Of a stretch of DNA of 64,000 nt, positions 27,927 to 36,126 are shown piece by piece. This stretch comes from Marinobacterium_A aestuariivivens (GTDB lineage: Bacteria; Pseudomonadota; Gammaproteobacteria; Pseudomonadales; Balneatricaceae), in the NCBI RefSeq assembly GCF_042661465.1, contig NZ_JBHSWE010000001.1, forward strand, positions 1,302,001 to 1,366,000. Direction: 5' to 3'. Below the pieces are notes generated by a model, which was not told the origin of the DNA, did no database searches, and was given only the letters and a program-made list of their open reading frames with translations. The position numbers and the translations under genes were made by a program. How positions within the stretch are numbered: position 1 is the first letter of the stretch; the number at the start of each line of letters is the position of its first letter.

Positions 27927-28448
27927 TCAGCCCCGCTTGATCTTGGACAGCGGGTGATCTTGCGGGTAGGTCGGGATCTGCGGCTTCGGCGTACCCAGCA
28001 TCACGCACATCAGCGCATCTTCCTGACCCGGGTTGAACAGGCCGCGATAGATACCCGGCGGAATGGAGATCAGGTCACGCTCATGCAGCGTGGTCTCGAA
28101 CTTCTCGCCGTTATGTTCGACAAAGAGGTTGATCTTGCCGCGCAGCATGAAGAACACCTCTTCGACATCGTCGTGCACGTGCAGCGGCCCTTCGCACTGA
28201 CCCGGCAGCACCATGGTCGAGAAGGTGAAGTGCTCGGCCGGCACGGTGTTGTTGTCGGCATTGACCCCGGTCGCCCCGGTGCCCATGTAACGCATCTGGG
28301 CACGACGATACTTGGGGTCGAAGTCGGCCTGGAATTTCAGTGCGTTGAAGTCGTAGGTACGCTCCTCGAAGCGGGCGATGCGGCCGTTCAGCCAATCACC
28401 CAGGGACTTGTCCTGCGGCTTGACCCAACCTTCGAATTTAACCGTCAT
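27927..28448 (-). CDS. Cupin-domain protein
   Basis: This 173-residue single-cupin protein carries the metal-binding motif PLHVHDDVEEVFFMLRGKINL and a second motif around IPPGIYRGLFNPGQEDALM. Small cupins in catabolic operons act as dioxygenases, isomerases or sensors. Here the N-terminal half (FNALKFQADFDPKYRRAQMR) is not a standard dioxygenase sequence, so the role is undefined. It is tightly spaced with the hydrolase and SDR genes, and I recall a similar cupin next to the aspartate dehydrogenase cluster of P. aeruginosa (PA3510). Confidence 0.8.
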   Translation of the reverse strand: MTVKFEGWVKPQDKSLGDWLNGRIARFEERTYDFNALKFQADFDPKYRRAQMRYMGTGATGVNADNNTVPAEHFTFSTMVLPGQCEGPLHVHDDVEEVFFMLRGKINLFVEHNGEKFETTLHERDLISIPPGIYRGLFNPGQEDALMCVMLGTPKPQIPTYPQDHPLSKIKRG

Positions 28449-28540
28449 GTTACTTTCCTCTTGTTAACGGCTCGGGACAGGCAATGGAAACCCTTACCCA
28501 TTGAGCACGGGAGTTTTCGTTCGGGATCAGGAATGGGGTT

Positions 28541-29794
28541 CTAGTACTTGCGCACCAGCGGCAGCAGCACCAGCGATCCAACGATGGCGATCACCACCAG
28601 GAACATGATGCCGTTGTCGAAACTGCCGCTGCGGGTGACGATGTAACCCATGATCACCGGGGCCGCGGCACCGGCGAAATTGCCGAAGCCGTTGAAGACG
28701 CCGCCGGCGGTGGCACTGACATTGTCAGGGCTGACCCGGGCCAGCAGCGCGAACACCGACGCGACACCGAAGCCCCAGCTCATGGCGCTGACCGACATCG
28801 CCAGAATGGTCAGCATCGGGCTTTCGATCTGCGGCACCGCTGCCATGGCAATGCCGGCAACCAGCAGACCGGCGAAGACCTGGGCGGCACGCTTGCCGGT
28901 CTTGTCGGACAGGAAAGCCCCGGCGACTTCACCGATGAGCATGGCAATGAACGGCAGCGACGACAGCGAACCGAACTCCTTGAGGTTGATGCCCTTGGCC
29001 TCGATCAAGTAACTCGGCAGCCAGCCATTCAGGCCCCAGAGGTAGGTCAGCAGCGCCGTGTTGAACAGGCACACCGCCCAGAACGCCGGCGCGCCGAACA
29101 GCACCTTGCAGTTCTCGAGATGCTGCTGCCAGCCCATTCGCTTGCCGGCGTTGAGTTCGGCGCCGGTCTTGAGCACCACGTCACGCAGCCCGGCGACGAC
29201 GACCAGCACCACCAGCAGCGTCAGGCCTGCCATGACGAAGAAGGTCATCTGCCAGCCGAAGTTGGCCAGAACATAGGCGGTGATCGGAAAGCCCAGGGCT
29301 GCACCGATCGGCGTACCGAGCAGGAACATGGTGCTCGCCCGAGCGATCTGATGCGGCTGGTAGCACTGCTTGACGATGGTGTAGGCGAGCGCGAACAGCG
29401 GACCTTCGGCGATGCCCAGCAGCACACGCAGAACCAGCATCTGCTCGTAGCTCTTGGCCATGCCCATCAGCGCCATCAGCAGACCCCAGAGCACGACACA
29501 GGCGGTGAGGCATTTTTTCGGATTGACCAGGTCGCCGGCCACGCTGAGAAAAATCGACGAGAAGCCGTAGGCCAGCAGGAAGCTGGTCATCAGCCAGCCG
29601 AGGGCGGTCTTGTCGCCACCGATCCCCATCGCCGTCTGGAACGAGGGGTCGGAGAACAGCACCGCGATGCTGATCTTGTCGAAGAACGCCAGTACGACGC
29701 AGACCATCAGGACTGCTGAAATCGACCAGTGTTTCAGGTTGGAGCCTGTCCGCGACATGCCCTCGACCGCCATTTCACCCTTCAAAGTTTGCAT
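28541..29794 (-). CDS. MFS transporter, anion/aromatic-acid type
   Basis: This 417-residue major facilitator protein has twelve predicted helices. It has the signature loop after helix 2 (LSVAGDLVNPKKCLTACVVLWG) and QIARASTMFLLGTPIGAALGF, as in the anion:cation symporter (ACS) family that imports aromatic acids and sugar acids. The first helix starts at SAVLMVCVVLAFFDK. It lies inside the leftward catabolic cluster between the cupin and the ferredoxin reductase and is probably the uptake carrier for the aromatic substrate. The substrate is not determinable from sequence. Confidence 0.9.
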   Translation of the reverse strand: MQTLKGEMAVEGMSRTGSNLKHWSISAVLMVCVVLAFFDKISIAVLFSDPSFQTAMGIGGDKTALGWLMTSFLLAYGFSSIFLSVAGDLVNPKKCLTACVVLWGLLMALMGMAKSYEQMLVLRVLLGIAEGPLFALAYTIVKQCYQPHQIARASTMFLLGTPIGAALGFPITAYVLANFGWQMTFFVMAGLTLLVVLVVVAGLRDVVLKTGAELNAGKRMGWQQHLENCKVLFGAPAFWAVCLFNTALLTYLWGLNGWLPSYLIEAKGINLKEFGSLSSLPFIAMLIGEVAGAFLSDKTGKRAAQVFAGLLVAGIAMAAVPQIESPMLTILAMSVSAMSWGFGVASVFALLARVSPDNVSATAGGVFNGFGNFAGAAAPVIMGYIVTRSGSFDNGIMFLVVIAIVGSLVLLPLVRKY

Positions 29795-29834
29795 ATTAGT
29801 ACCTGTTTATTCTTATGGCGTCGGAACGCACGGA

Positions 29835-31055
29835 TTAAGGTTTCAGCTGCATCAGGTTTTGCGCGGGATCCGCCAGCATCTCCGGCGGCAGCTGCATGCC
29901 CGCCTTGATCCAGCGCTTGCCGAGCTTGATCAGTTTCGGGTCGTTGACCGCGATCAGCGACTCGAGCCGGTTGTCGGCATCCAGGCGGATAAAGGAGACC
30001 TGATCGTTGCCGCAGACGCGGCGGATCTCGGTACCCTCGCCGTTGCCCGCCGCGCCCAGGATCTGGATGTTGCAGTGATACTGATCCGACCAGAGCCAGG
30101 GAACATCGGCATAGGGCGTTTCCTGGCCCAGCAGTGACAGTGCCGCCGAGATCGCCTGGTTCTGGGCATTGGCCCAGGACTGGATGCAGTAGCCGAGTTC
30201 CGGGTGGATGGCGACGTCGCCGGCGGCATAGATGTCCCGATCCGAGGTCCGGCCGCAGGCGTCGACCACCAGACCGGAAGTGGTCTCGAGACCCGCTTCG
30301 CGCCCCAGCTCCGAGGCGATTTCCGCCCCGGCACCGACCACCACGGCGTCGAAACGGCCGGCCGGCGTACCGGCCAGCGACAGTTCGACGCCGCCGCCGG
30401 CGGCCGGCTGCAGATCGATGGCGCCGCAGCTCAGGCGTACGTCGACGCCCTGGTCGCTGTGCAGCCGGTAGAGGAAATCGGACACATCGGTACCGACGCT
30501 GCGGGCACACAGGCGCTCGCCCAGCTCGAACAGCGACACCTCGAGGCCCTGCTTGCGCGCGGTCGCGGCCACTTCCAGACCGATCCAGCCGCCGCCGATG
30601 ATCGCCATGCGTCGTCCCGGCTCCAGCTCCTCGCCCAGGCGCCGGGCATCGTCCAGCGTACGGACGGTGTAAACGCCGTCGAGCTCGGCCCATGCCTTGA
30701 CCGGCACGCGGGCACGGCTGCCGGTGGTCAGCATCAGCTTGTCGTAGCCCAGCACCTTGCCGCTGGCCAGACGCACTTCCTTGCGCTCGCGGTCGATGGC
30801 GACGGCGGTGTCGGGCTTGTGCCATTCGATGTTCATCGCTTCGATGGCGTCGGCCGGGAACAGCAGGGTCGAGGCCGCATCCATTTCGCCGGCCAACACC
30901 TGCTTGGACAACGGCGGGCGCTCGTAGAACACCTGGCTCTCGTTGGAAACCACCGCCAGCGTGCCGTCGAATCCGTTCTGCCGCAGCGTGTGCGCCGCCC
31001 AGGCGCCGGCCTGGCCGGCGCCGATTATCAGAATGCGGGAAATGCCGTTGCTCAT
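29835..31055 (-). CDS. FAD-dependent ferredoxin reductase for the Rieske oxygenase
   Basis: This 406-residue flavoprotein passes electrons from NADH to the ferredoxin of the oxygenase. The start at 31055 follows AGAGAGG. It has the FAD motif RILIIGAGQAGAWAAHTL, the NADH motif MAIIGGGWIGLEVAATA and the FAD-binding RDIYAAGDVAIHPELGY segment. It is similar in type to the reductases of toluene, biphenyl and dicamba-type systems. Its partners are the Rieske ferredoxin at 34174 and the oxygenase at 32823. Confidence 0.9.
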   Translation of the reverse strand: MSNGISRILIIGAGQAGAWAAHTLRQNGFDGTLAVVSNESQVFYERPPLSKQVLAGEMDAASTLLFPADAIEAMNIEWHKPDTAVAIDRERKEVRLASGKVLGYDKLMLTTGSRARVPVKAWAELDGVYTVRTLDDARRLGEELEPGRRMAIIGGGWIGLEVAATARKQGLEVSLFELGERLCARSVGTDVSDFLYRLHSDQGVDVRLSCGAIDLQPAAGGGVELSLAGTPAGRFDAVVVGAGAEIASELGREAGLETTSGLVVDACGRTSDRDIYAAGDVAIHPELGYCIQSWANAQNQAISAALSLLGQETPYADVPWLWSDQYHCNIQILGAAGNGEGTEIRRVCGNDQVSFIRLDADNRLESLIAVNDPKLIKLGKRWIKAGMQLPPEMLADPAQNLMQLKP

Positions 31056-31118
31056 GGGGTTAACCTCTCTCTTTATCTGCACTGGATTTCAGACCGGACA
31101 GGTCCGTGCATCGGGCCG

Positions 31119-32053
31119 TCAACCGACTTGCTTGACGACCTGGCGGCGGGTCGTGCCGTCGAGACCGCCTTCCACAGCCCATTCGGTGAAGGTTTCCAGG
31201 CTGTGCTGCAGCGTGCGGGGCTGCCAGGCTTCGGTCAGGTAATCGTCGTTGGTGTAGTACTCGAAGGCGCCGCCGAGCGGACTGTTGACGTACCAGAAAT
31301 AGGCCGAGGAGATCGGGTGACGTCCCGGACCGATAAAGGTGGACCAGTCCCTGCGGTTCATCGCCAGGCCGCCGCCGATCACCTCGTGAATGTCGCGCAC
31401 GGTAAAGGCGACATGGTTGAGGCCGGCCGGCTTGTTCGGCACATGCAGCAGGAAAAGGTCGTGGTGATGGCCCTCCTTGCCGGCGCGCATGAAGACGCCC
31501 TTGCCGACGTAGCGGTCGGAGGCGCGGAAACCCAGCTTCTCGCCGTAGAAGGCCTCCATCGTCGCCAGATCCTCGACGAAGAACACCACATGACCGATAC
31601 CGATCGGCTGGGCGCGTTCGTAGACGGGGCTCGGCGCGTCGACGCGGCGGATATCACCGTGCTGGTTGATGCCCGGTACCTGGATCTCCACCGTTTTCTG
31701 CGTCGACACCTCGAAGCGCAGGCACATGCCCTGGGGTCCCGGCAAGTGACCGAGTCGGCGTCGCGGGCGAAACCCGGTTCATCGGCCAGGCGCCCGGCCA
31801 GCTCGTCGAGGTCCGCGGACTGCTCCACGCCCCAGACCAGGGTGCGCAGCGTCGAACCGCCCTCGAAGGCCGGCGGCAGGCGGGTGTCGTTCTTGTCGAA
31901 CAGGTAGACACGGCTCTGGTTTTGGGTGCGGTACAGGTCCGCATCCTGGACGTCGGAGGCTTCGGCGCTGAGGCCGAAGTCGCCCAGAAAGCGACGGGCT
32001 TTCTCGACGTCCTCGACGCCGAAACGCAGTTCCTCGATTCCCTTGATATTCAT
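31119..32053 (-). CDS. Extradiol ring-cleavage dioxygenase, VOC family (frameshift as read)
   Basis: This two-domain type I extradiol dioxygenase of about 311 residues starts MNIKGIEELRFGVEDVEKA. Ligand candidates are the His in GIGHVVFFVEDL, the His in HHHDLFLLHVPN and the Glu in GGAFEYYTNDDY, forming the 2-His-1-carboxylate iron site. The frame changes near 31743, where SVT is followed in the other frame by LPGPQGMCLRFEV. The gene sits among Rieske oxygenase genes, so it likely opens the catechol produced by the oxygenase and dehydrogenase. Ring and substituents are unknown. Confidence 0.88.
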
Positions 32054-32071
32054 ACTTTCTCTCCGGGCCAA

Positions 32072-32830
32072 TCAGTTGAAAACGAAGCCGCCATTGACCG
32101 GCAGCGTCTGGCCGGTGACGAAGCCGGCCAGGTCCGACAGCAGATAAAGCACGCTGCCGGTGACATCTTCGGGCACTTGCTCACGCGCAATGGCGCGGCC
32201 GTTGACGTACAGGTCGTGACGGTCCTGCGGCACGTATTCGGTGGCCTCGCACAGCGTCAACCCGGGACAGAGGGTGTTGACGCAGATATTCTTCGGCCCC
32301 AGCTCCCGCGCCATCGAACGGCTCATGCTGATAACGGCCCCCTTGCTGGCGACGTAGGCCATCAGCCGCGGCGCGCCCCAGAGCGCGGTATCGGAGGCGA
32401 TGTTGACGATCCTGCCGCGGCCCGAGGCGGCCAGGTACGGCACCATGGCACGGCTCATCAGCCAGGTACCGCGGACGTTGACCGTCGCGACTCGGTCCCA
32501 GGTATCCAGTTCCAGCTCGCACATGTCCGGGCCGCCGATGCCGGTGGCAATGGCACCGCAGTTGACCAGGCCATCGACCGCGCCGAGGGTCTCGCCGGCG
32601 AATTTCGCCACCGCGTCGATGGCATCCGGGTCGGCCAGGTCCAGCCGCACTGCTGTGGCATCATGACCCTGCTCGGCCAGTGCCCGGGCTTCCTCCGTGA
32701 CCAGCTCGTCGAGAATGTCGGCCATCACCACCCGGGCGCCTGCCGCGCAGGCACGGCGGGCGAAGTCCAGCCCCAGCCCGCGGGCGGCACCGGTGATCAG
32801 CAGGCGCTTGCCTTCGAGCAGCTTATTCAT
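32072..32830 (-). CDS. Short-chain dehydrogenase, probable cis-dihydrodiol dehydrogenase
   Basis: This intact 252-residue SDR has the NAD motif LLITGAARGLGLDFA, NCGAIATG, the catalytic Tyr-Lys pair in YVASKGAVISMS and a C-terminal LPVNGGFVF. It overlaps the Rieske oxygenase gene by eight bases, which implies translational coupling. In such an order the SDR usually rearomatises the cis-dihydrodiol made by the oxygenase to a catechol for extradiol cleavage. That role is inferred from context. Confidence 0.88.
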   Translation of the reverse strand: MNKLLEGKRLLITGAARGLGLDFARRACAAGARVVMADILDELVTEEARALAEQGHDATAVRLDLADPDAIDAVAKFAGETLGAVDGLVNCGAIATGIGGPDMCELELDTWDRVATVNVRGTWLMSRAMVPYLAASGRGRIVNIASDTALWGAPRLMAYVASKGAVISMSRSMARELGPKNICVNTLCPGLTLCEATEYVPQDRHDLYVNGRAIAREQVPEDVTGSVLYLLSDLAGFVTGQTLPVNGGFVFN

Positions 32831-33845
32831 CGGTCACCGCCTCGATCCGGGCCAGCTGTTTCTGCGCCATCTTCTTCATCATCCGACGCAGCCTGGAGAG
32901 GCCGACATCGTGCTGGTAGAGGAATTCGTGATCGCGGGCGTTCGGCGCCATCTGCTCGAGAATGATCTGGTCCTGGACCAGGACATCCCAGTGCAGCTTT
33001 TCCAGACGGTTGCGGTAGAGGAAGCGCCAGGTATCGCGCTGCCAGCCCTGCACCTTGCGGGCGCGCCAGAAGAAGACGCGGGTATGGTGCTCGTCGATCG
33101 GCGTCGCCTGGCCGACGATCCAGAACTCGCCGCCGGGGCCGAATTTCTGCTGGTACGGAATCGACAGGCGCAGCCAGAAGGTGCCGCTGTCGCCGAACTC
33201 GACCCAGTCGAAGTTGACGCCGCTCTGGCCCACCTTCTCGAACTTGAAGCCATGTTCGGTATCGACCACGCGCATGTCGGCGCTGCGCTCGCCCTCGGAC
33301 ATCGAGTGGGAGGTGCAGTGCAGGTAGGTGCCGTGCATCGGGTCCATGACATTGTCGACCGCGTAGCGGTAGTTGCAGGCCCAGTCGGCGGTGCAGAGAA
33401 AGCTGCTCCACTCGGGGCTTTCGAGCTGCTCCGGCAGCACCAGGTCGGCCGGCGGCGCGTCCGGATCCAGGCCGAACCAGACAAAGATGGCGCCGTGCTT
33501 TTCGATCACCGGATAGGCGCGCACGCAGTTGCTGCCGGTCATCGGGCAGTTGCTGACAGCCGGCACGTCGGCCACTTCGCCGTCGCCTTTGACTTCGACG
33601 CCGTGGTACCAGCAGGCCACGCGGTCGCCGAGGTTCCAGCCCAGGGACAGGCGCGCGCCGCGGTGCGGGCAGCGGTCCTCGAGGGCATGGACCTGACCTT
33701 CGCGGTCACGCCACAGCACGATGTTGTCGCCAAGGCGGGTAATGCCGACCGGGCTGGTGGAGACTTCCCAGCTCGCCACGACCGGATACCAGAGATCGCG
33801 CAGGCCGCGGTCCATGTAGCTTTCGAGAGATTGTTTGTCGTTCAC
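32823..33845 (-). CDS. Aromatic ring-hydroxylating Rieske oxygenase, large subunit
   Basis: This 340-residue Rieske non-heme iron oxygenase has the cluster-binding motif CPHRG at about residues 59 to 63, with the second half in VACWYHGVEV. Its mononuclear iron-site segment is DNVMDPMHGTYLH. It is short and there is no beta subunit, which places it with the VanA/dicamba/phenoxybenzoate homo-oligomeric group. Electron supply would come from the Rieske ferredoxin at 34174 and the FAD reductase at 29835. It heads the catabolic part of the cluster; the substrate is unknown. Confidence 0.92.
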   Translation of the reverse strand: MNDKQSLESYMDRGLRDLWYPVVASWEVSTSPVGITRLGDNIVLWRDREGQVHALEDRCPHRGARLSLGWNLGDRVACWYHGVEVKGDGEVADVPAVSNCPMTGSNCVRAYPVIEKHGAIFVWFGLDPDAPPADLVLPEQLESPEWSSFLCTADWACNYRYAVDNVMDPMHGTYLHCTSHSMSEGERSADMRVVDTEHGFKFEKVGQSGVNFDWVEFGDSGTFWLRLSIPYQQKFGPGGEFWIVGQATPIDEHHTRVFFWRARKVQGWQRDTWRFLYRNRLEKLHWDVLVQDQIILEQMAPNARDHEFLYQHDVGLSRLRRMMKKMAQKQLARIEAVTDE

Positions 33846-33862
33846 GTCAGACCCCTTGATTC

Positions 33863-34162
33863 TCAGTAACCCAGTCGCGCCATCTCGGCCTGGAAGCTTT
33901 CCGCCGTCCAGAACGCCGAGTTTTCGGTGCGCGAGCCCCGTGCGTTCAGCGCCTCGACCAGCGACTCGAGTTCGACCACGCCGGTGGCGAAGATCGCTTC
34001 GAGGTGCTCGACCAGTGCCTGCTCGTAGCGGCTGGGCTCACGGTGGCGGGTCTGCCAGATGATGTTCCCGGTCCTGCCGGGCACCTGGATATTGTTGATG
34101 CCGGCCTCGGTGCAGGGCTCGTTCTTCAGCCAGGTGGCCAGCTTCGGGTTGTAATCGGTCAT
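33863..34162 (-). CDS. Small protein with a recombinase-like helix-turn-helix region
   Basis: This 99-residue protein starts MTDYNPKLATWLKNEP. Its C-terminal half reads LVEALNARGSRTENSAFWTA and continues ESFQAEMARLGY, which closely resembles the HTH end of serine recombinases (LNxRGxxTxxGxxWTxxS). The catalytic resolvase domain is absent, so it cannot recombine DNA. It sits between the Rieske oxygenase and its ferredoxin, only tens of bases from each. I recall similar small proteins annotated as recombinase-like HTH beside Rieske genes. A structural or regulatory role is possible. Confidence 0.72.
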   Translation of the reverse strand: MTDYNPKLATWLKNEPCTEAGINNIQVPGRTGNIIWQTRHREPSRYEQALVEHLEAIFATGVVELESLVEALNARGSRTENSAFWTAESFQAEMARLGY

Positions 34163-34173
34163 CGGCAGTCTCC

Positions 34174-34482
34174 TCAGGCCAGTTGCAGCTGAATGTCTTC
34201 GCCTTCGACCCGAACCGGATAGGTCACCAGGTTGCGGCAGCCCGGGCCGCTCTCGAGCTTGCCGGTGGGGATGTCGAAGATCGCCTCGTGCAGCGGGCAC
34301 TCGACGGTACGGCCCTCGATAAATCCCTGGGTCAGCAGGGCATAGGCGTGGGGACAGATGTCTTCGATGGCGTAGAAACCGTCTTCGACCTTGAACACAC
34401 CCACGTCCTTTTCCTCGACCTTGACTGAAAACGGGCTGTCCTCCGTTACCTCGCCCACCTTGCAAACTGACACCCAATTCAT
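34174..34482 (-). CDS. Rieske [2Fe-2S] ferredoxin
   Basis: This 102-residue ferredoxin has the Rieske motifs CPHAYALL and CPLHEAIFD, giving the C-x-H and C-x2-H cluster ligands. I preferred the ATG at 34482, preceded by AAGGGTGA, over the GTG nine bases upstream. It is the first gene of the leftward cluster and carries electrons from the FAD reductase to the oxygenase. AT-rich DNA with a perfect 12-bp palindrome TTTATATATAAA lies just upstream and is probably part of the promoter or operator. Confidence 0.92.
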   Translation of the reverse strand: MNWVSVCKVGEVTEDSPFSVKVEEKDVGVFKVEDGFYAIEDICPHAYALLTQGFIEGRTVECPLHEAIFDIPTGKLESGPGCRNLVTYPVRVEGEDIQLQLA

Positions 34483-34772
34483 CTCGATCACCCTTTGTTT
34501 TATATATAAACGTGCGTCTTACATACGAACACAAAGTTACTCTGTGAAATTCGATGCGTCAAGCCGCCATGGCCCCGAAAAATGTCGGGGTATCGCACTC
34601 AGGCCCGCGCCGGAAGCACCAAAAAGGGCATTATTTCATTTAAATCAAAAGGATAGGTTTTGAAGGACGGTCAGAAGCAAAGGCTGAAAAAAGACAACAG
34701 GGCGAGGAAAGGTCAGCGGAGGACGTTCACATAAAGACCAGATTGATCATATATGAAACAAAAACAACACAG

Positions 34773-34838
34773 GGTGGGTCAGGCGCGCTATCTACCTGCC
34801 ATCATCCGGCAGGGATTTCGGGCGCGTCGTAACCCACC
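34773..34838. repeat. Intergenic palindromic repeat (GGTGGGT type)
   Basis: GGTGGGTCAGGCGCGC at 34773 is answered by GGCGCGTCGTAACCCACC ending at 34838, with an inner ACCTGCC/GGCAGG stem. A related copy starts at 34948 and is interrupted by the element at 34964, its other arm ending at 35180. Confidence 0.75.
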
Positions 34839-34963
34839 ATGGAGGTAAGGGTTGCACAAGGGGGAATTGGAGGACGCCGGGCCGGCTGAGCGCAGGCTCC
34901 CGGAATTCGCACACTCATTCCAGGCTACGCCCTAACACAGAGCCAACGGTGGGTTACGCGACG

Positions 34964-35134
34964 CCTGGGAGCCTGTCTGACTTAGCCGGTCGTAGCGAGG
35001 GAAAGTCCGTTTTGAGTCAATTTTTGAGCGATTTTGCGGCGAATAGTGGTTCTATTTAACAAGAAAGCGCTCAAATAATGGCCAAAATCGGCTTTTCCGC
35101 AGAAGATCAATGTTAAGTCCGACAGGCTCCTAGG
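34964..35134. mobile_element. MITE-like non-autonomous element
   Basis: The 171-bp element has 21-bp terminal inverted repeats, GAGCCTGTCTGACTTA on the left and TAAGTCCGACAGGCTC on the right, matching at 19 of 21 positions. Inner segments TTTTTGAGCG and CGCTCAAATAA form a second stem. It has no coding capacity. It sits inside an intergenic repeat whose arms (GGTGGGTTACGCGACG and GCGTCGCTAACCCACC) flank it. Confidence 0.75.
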
Positions 35135-35205
35135 CAACGGAGGTGTCCGGAAGAGAGTATCGGTGCGTCGCTAACCCACCCTCCTCCGCTGCGGCGGGGA
35201 AAGCG

Positions 35206-35993
35206 TCAGAGCTGCGAGGAGTGCAGACTCAGGGTACGGGAGAGCTCCTTCGACGCAGTGATGACCTCGTCCCGGATGCGGCCGTCGAACTCTTCGCGGC
35301 TCAGGCTGCCCAGTGGGCAACTGACCGACACGGCTGCGACGATGCGATTGTCGTCCACGCTGTGGATCGGTGCGGCACAGGCCGCCATGCCGGGGTTGAA
35401 GTACCCCAGGCAGTGGCCGCAGGCTGGTTGCGAAAGCTTTTCACCCGTTCCAGCAGACTGTCGATATTGGTCGGTGTCTGTTCGGTGAAGCGCTGGAAGC
35501 TGAAGTCCCGGTAGATCTCGCGCAGCTTCTCTTCCGGCAGGCTCGACAGCATCAGCTGCCCGACGGCAGTGGCATGTGCCGGCCAGCGGGTCCCGACGGA
35601 TACCGTGCTGGTGAAGGGGCCGGTCGCCTGGAAGCAATCGACGATCACGACATCGCGTCCCTCGCGCACCATCAGCTGACAGGCAAGGGTCGTGCGGTTG
35701 CGCAGGGCCTCCAGAATGGGCCGCGACGGCTCCAGCAGGTCGAGGCTGGAGAGAAACTGGAAGCCAAGATCCAGTACCCGGGAACTCAGGGTATAGCGAT
35801 TGGTATCGGCAATACGGCGCAGAAAGCCGCAATGCTCGAGGGTATGCACCAGACGGAAGGTACTGGAGCGATTCACCTCTATTGCTTCGGCCAGTTCCGA
35901 GATCGACAGCTCCCGCCTGTTTCTGCTGAACTGCTGCAATACGGCCAGTCCGCGCACCAGGCCCGGCACTATATAACGGTCATCTGTTTCCAT
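35206..35993 (-). CDS. IclR-family transcriptional regulator (frameshift as read)
   Basis: This third IclR protein starts METDDRYIVPGLVRGLAVLQ at 35993. It has an HTH at ISELAEAIEVNRSSTFRLV and an effector domain (DVVIVDCFQATGPFTSTVSV). The frame changes near 35430, after which GHCLGYFNPGMAACAAPIHS continues to LSLHSSQL at 35206. It is a close paralogue of the regulator at 14655. Its gene lies upstream of the Rieske cluster in the same orientation, separated by repeats, so it most likely controls that cluster. The break looks like a one- or two-base error. Confidence 0.85.
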
Positions 35994-36126
35994 GATTTTC
36001 CGACAAGGCTGAAACGACCTGCGATTGGAGCACGAGGCCCCCGGACTGTCAAACGAACGAAAGAGCGGCGGCCAGAGGCCACCGCTTGGAGAGATACCTG
36101 TGACGGGCGCAAGCGCCCGCTGGGAT

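Larger units (their letters stand above)
34483..35205. other. Promoter and repeat-rich intergenic region upstream of the Rieske cluster
   Basis: This 723-bp region lies between the ferredoxin gene and the third IclR gene. It contains AT-rich palindromes next to the ferredoxin (TTTATATATAAA at 34499 and TCATATATGA at 34747, the latter like the IclR-type site at 13625). It also contains an inverted intergenic repeat at 34773 and a mini-transposon-like element at 34964 that lies within a second such repeat. No protein gene is apparent. Confidence 0.6.

Noticed and set aside
34964..35134. Insertion sequence
   Set aside because: There are terminal inverted repeats but no transposase frame of any length, so only a non-autonomous element can be claimed.
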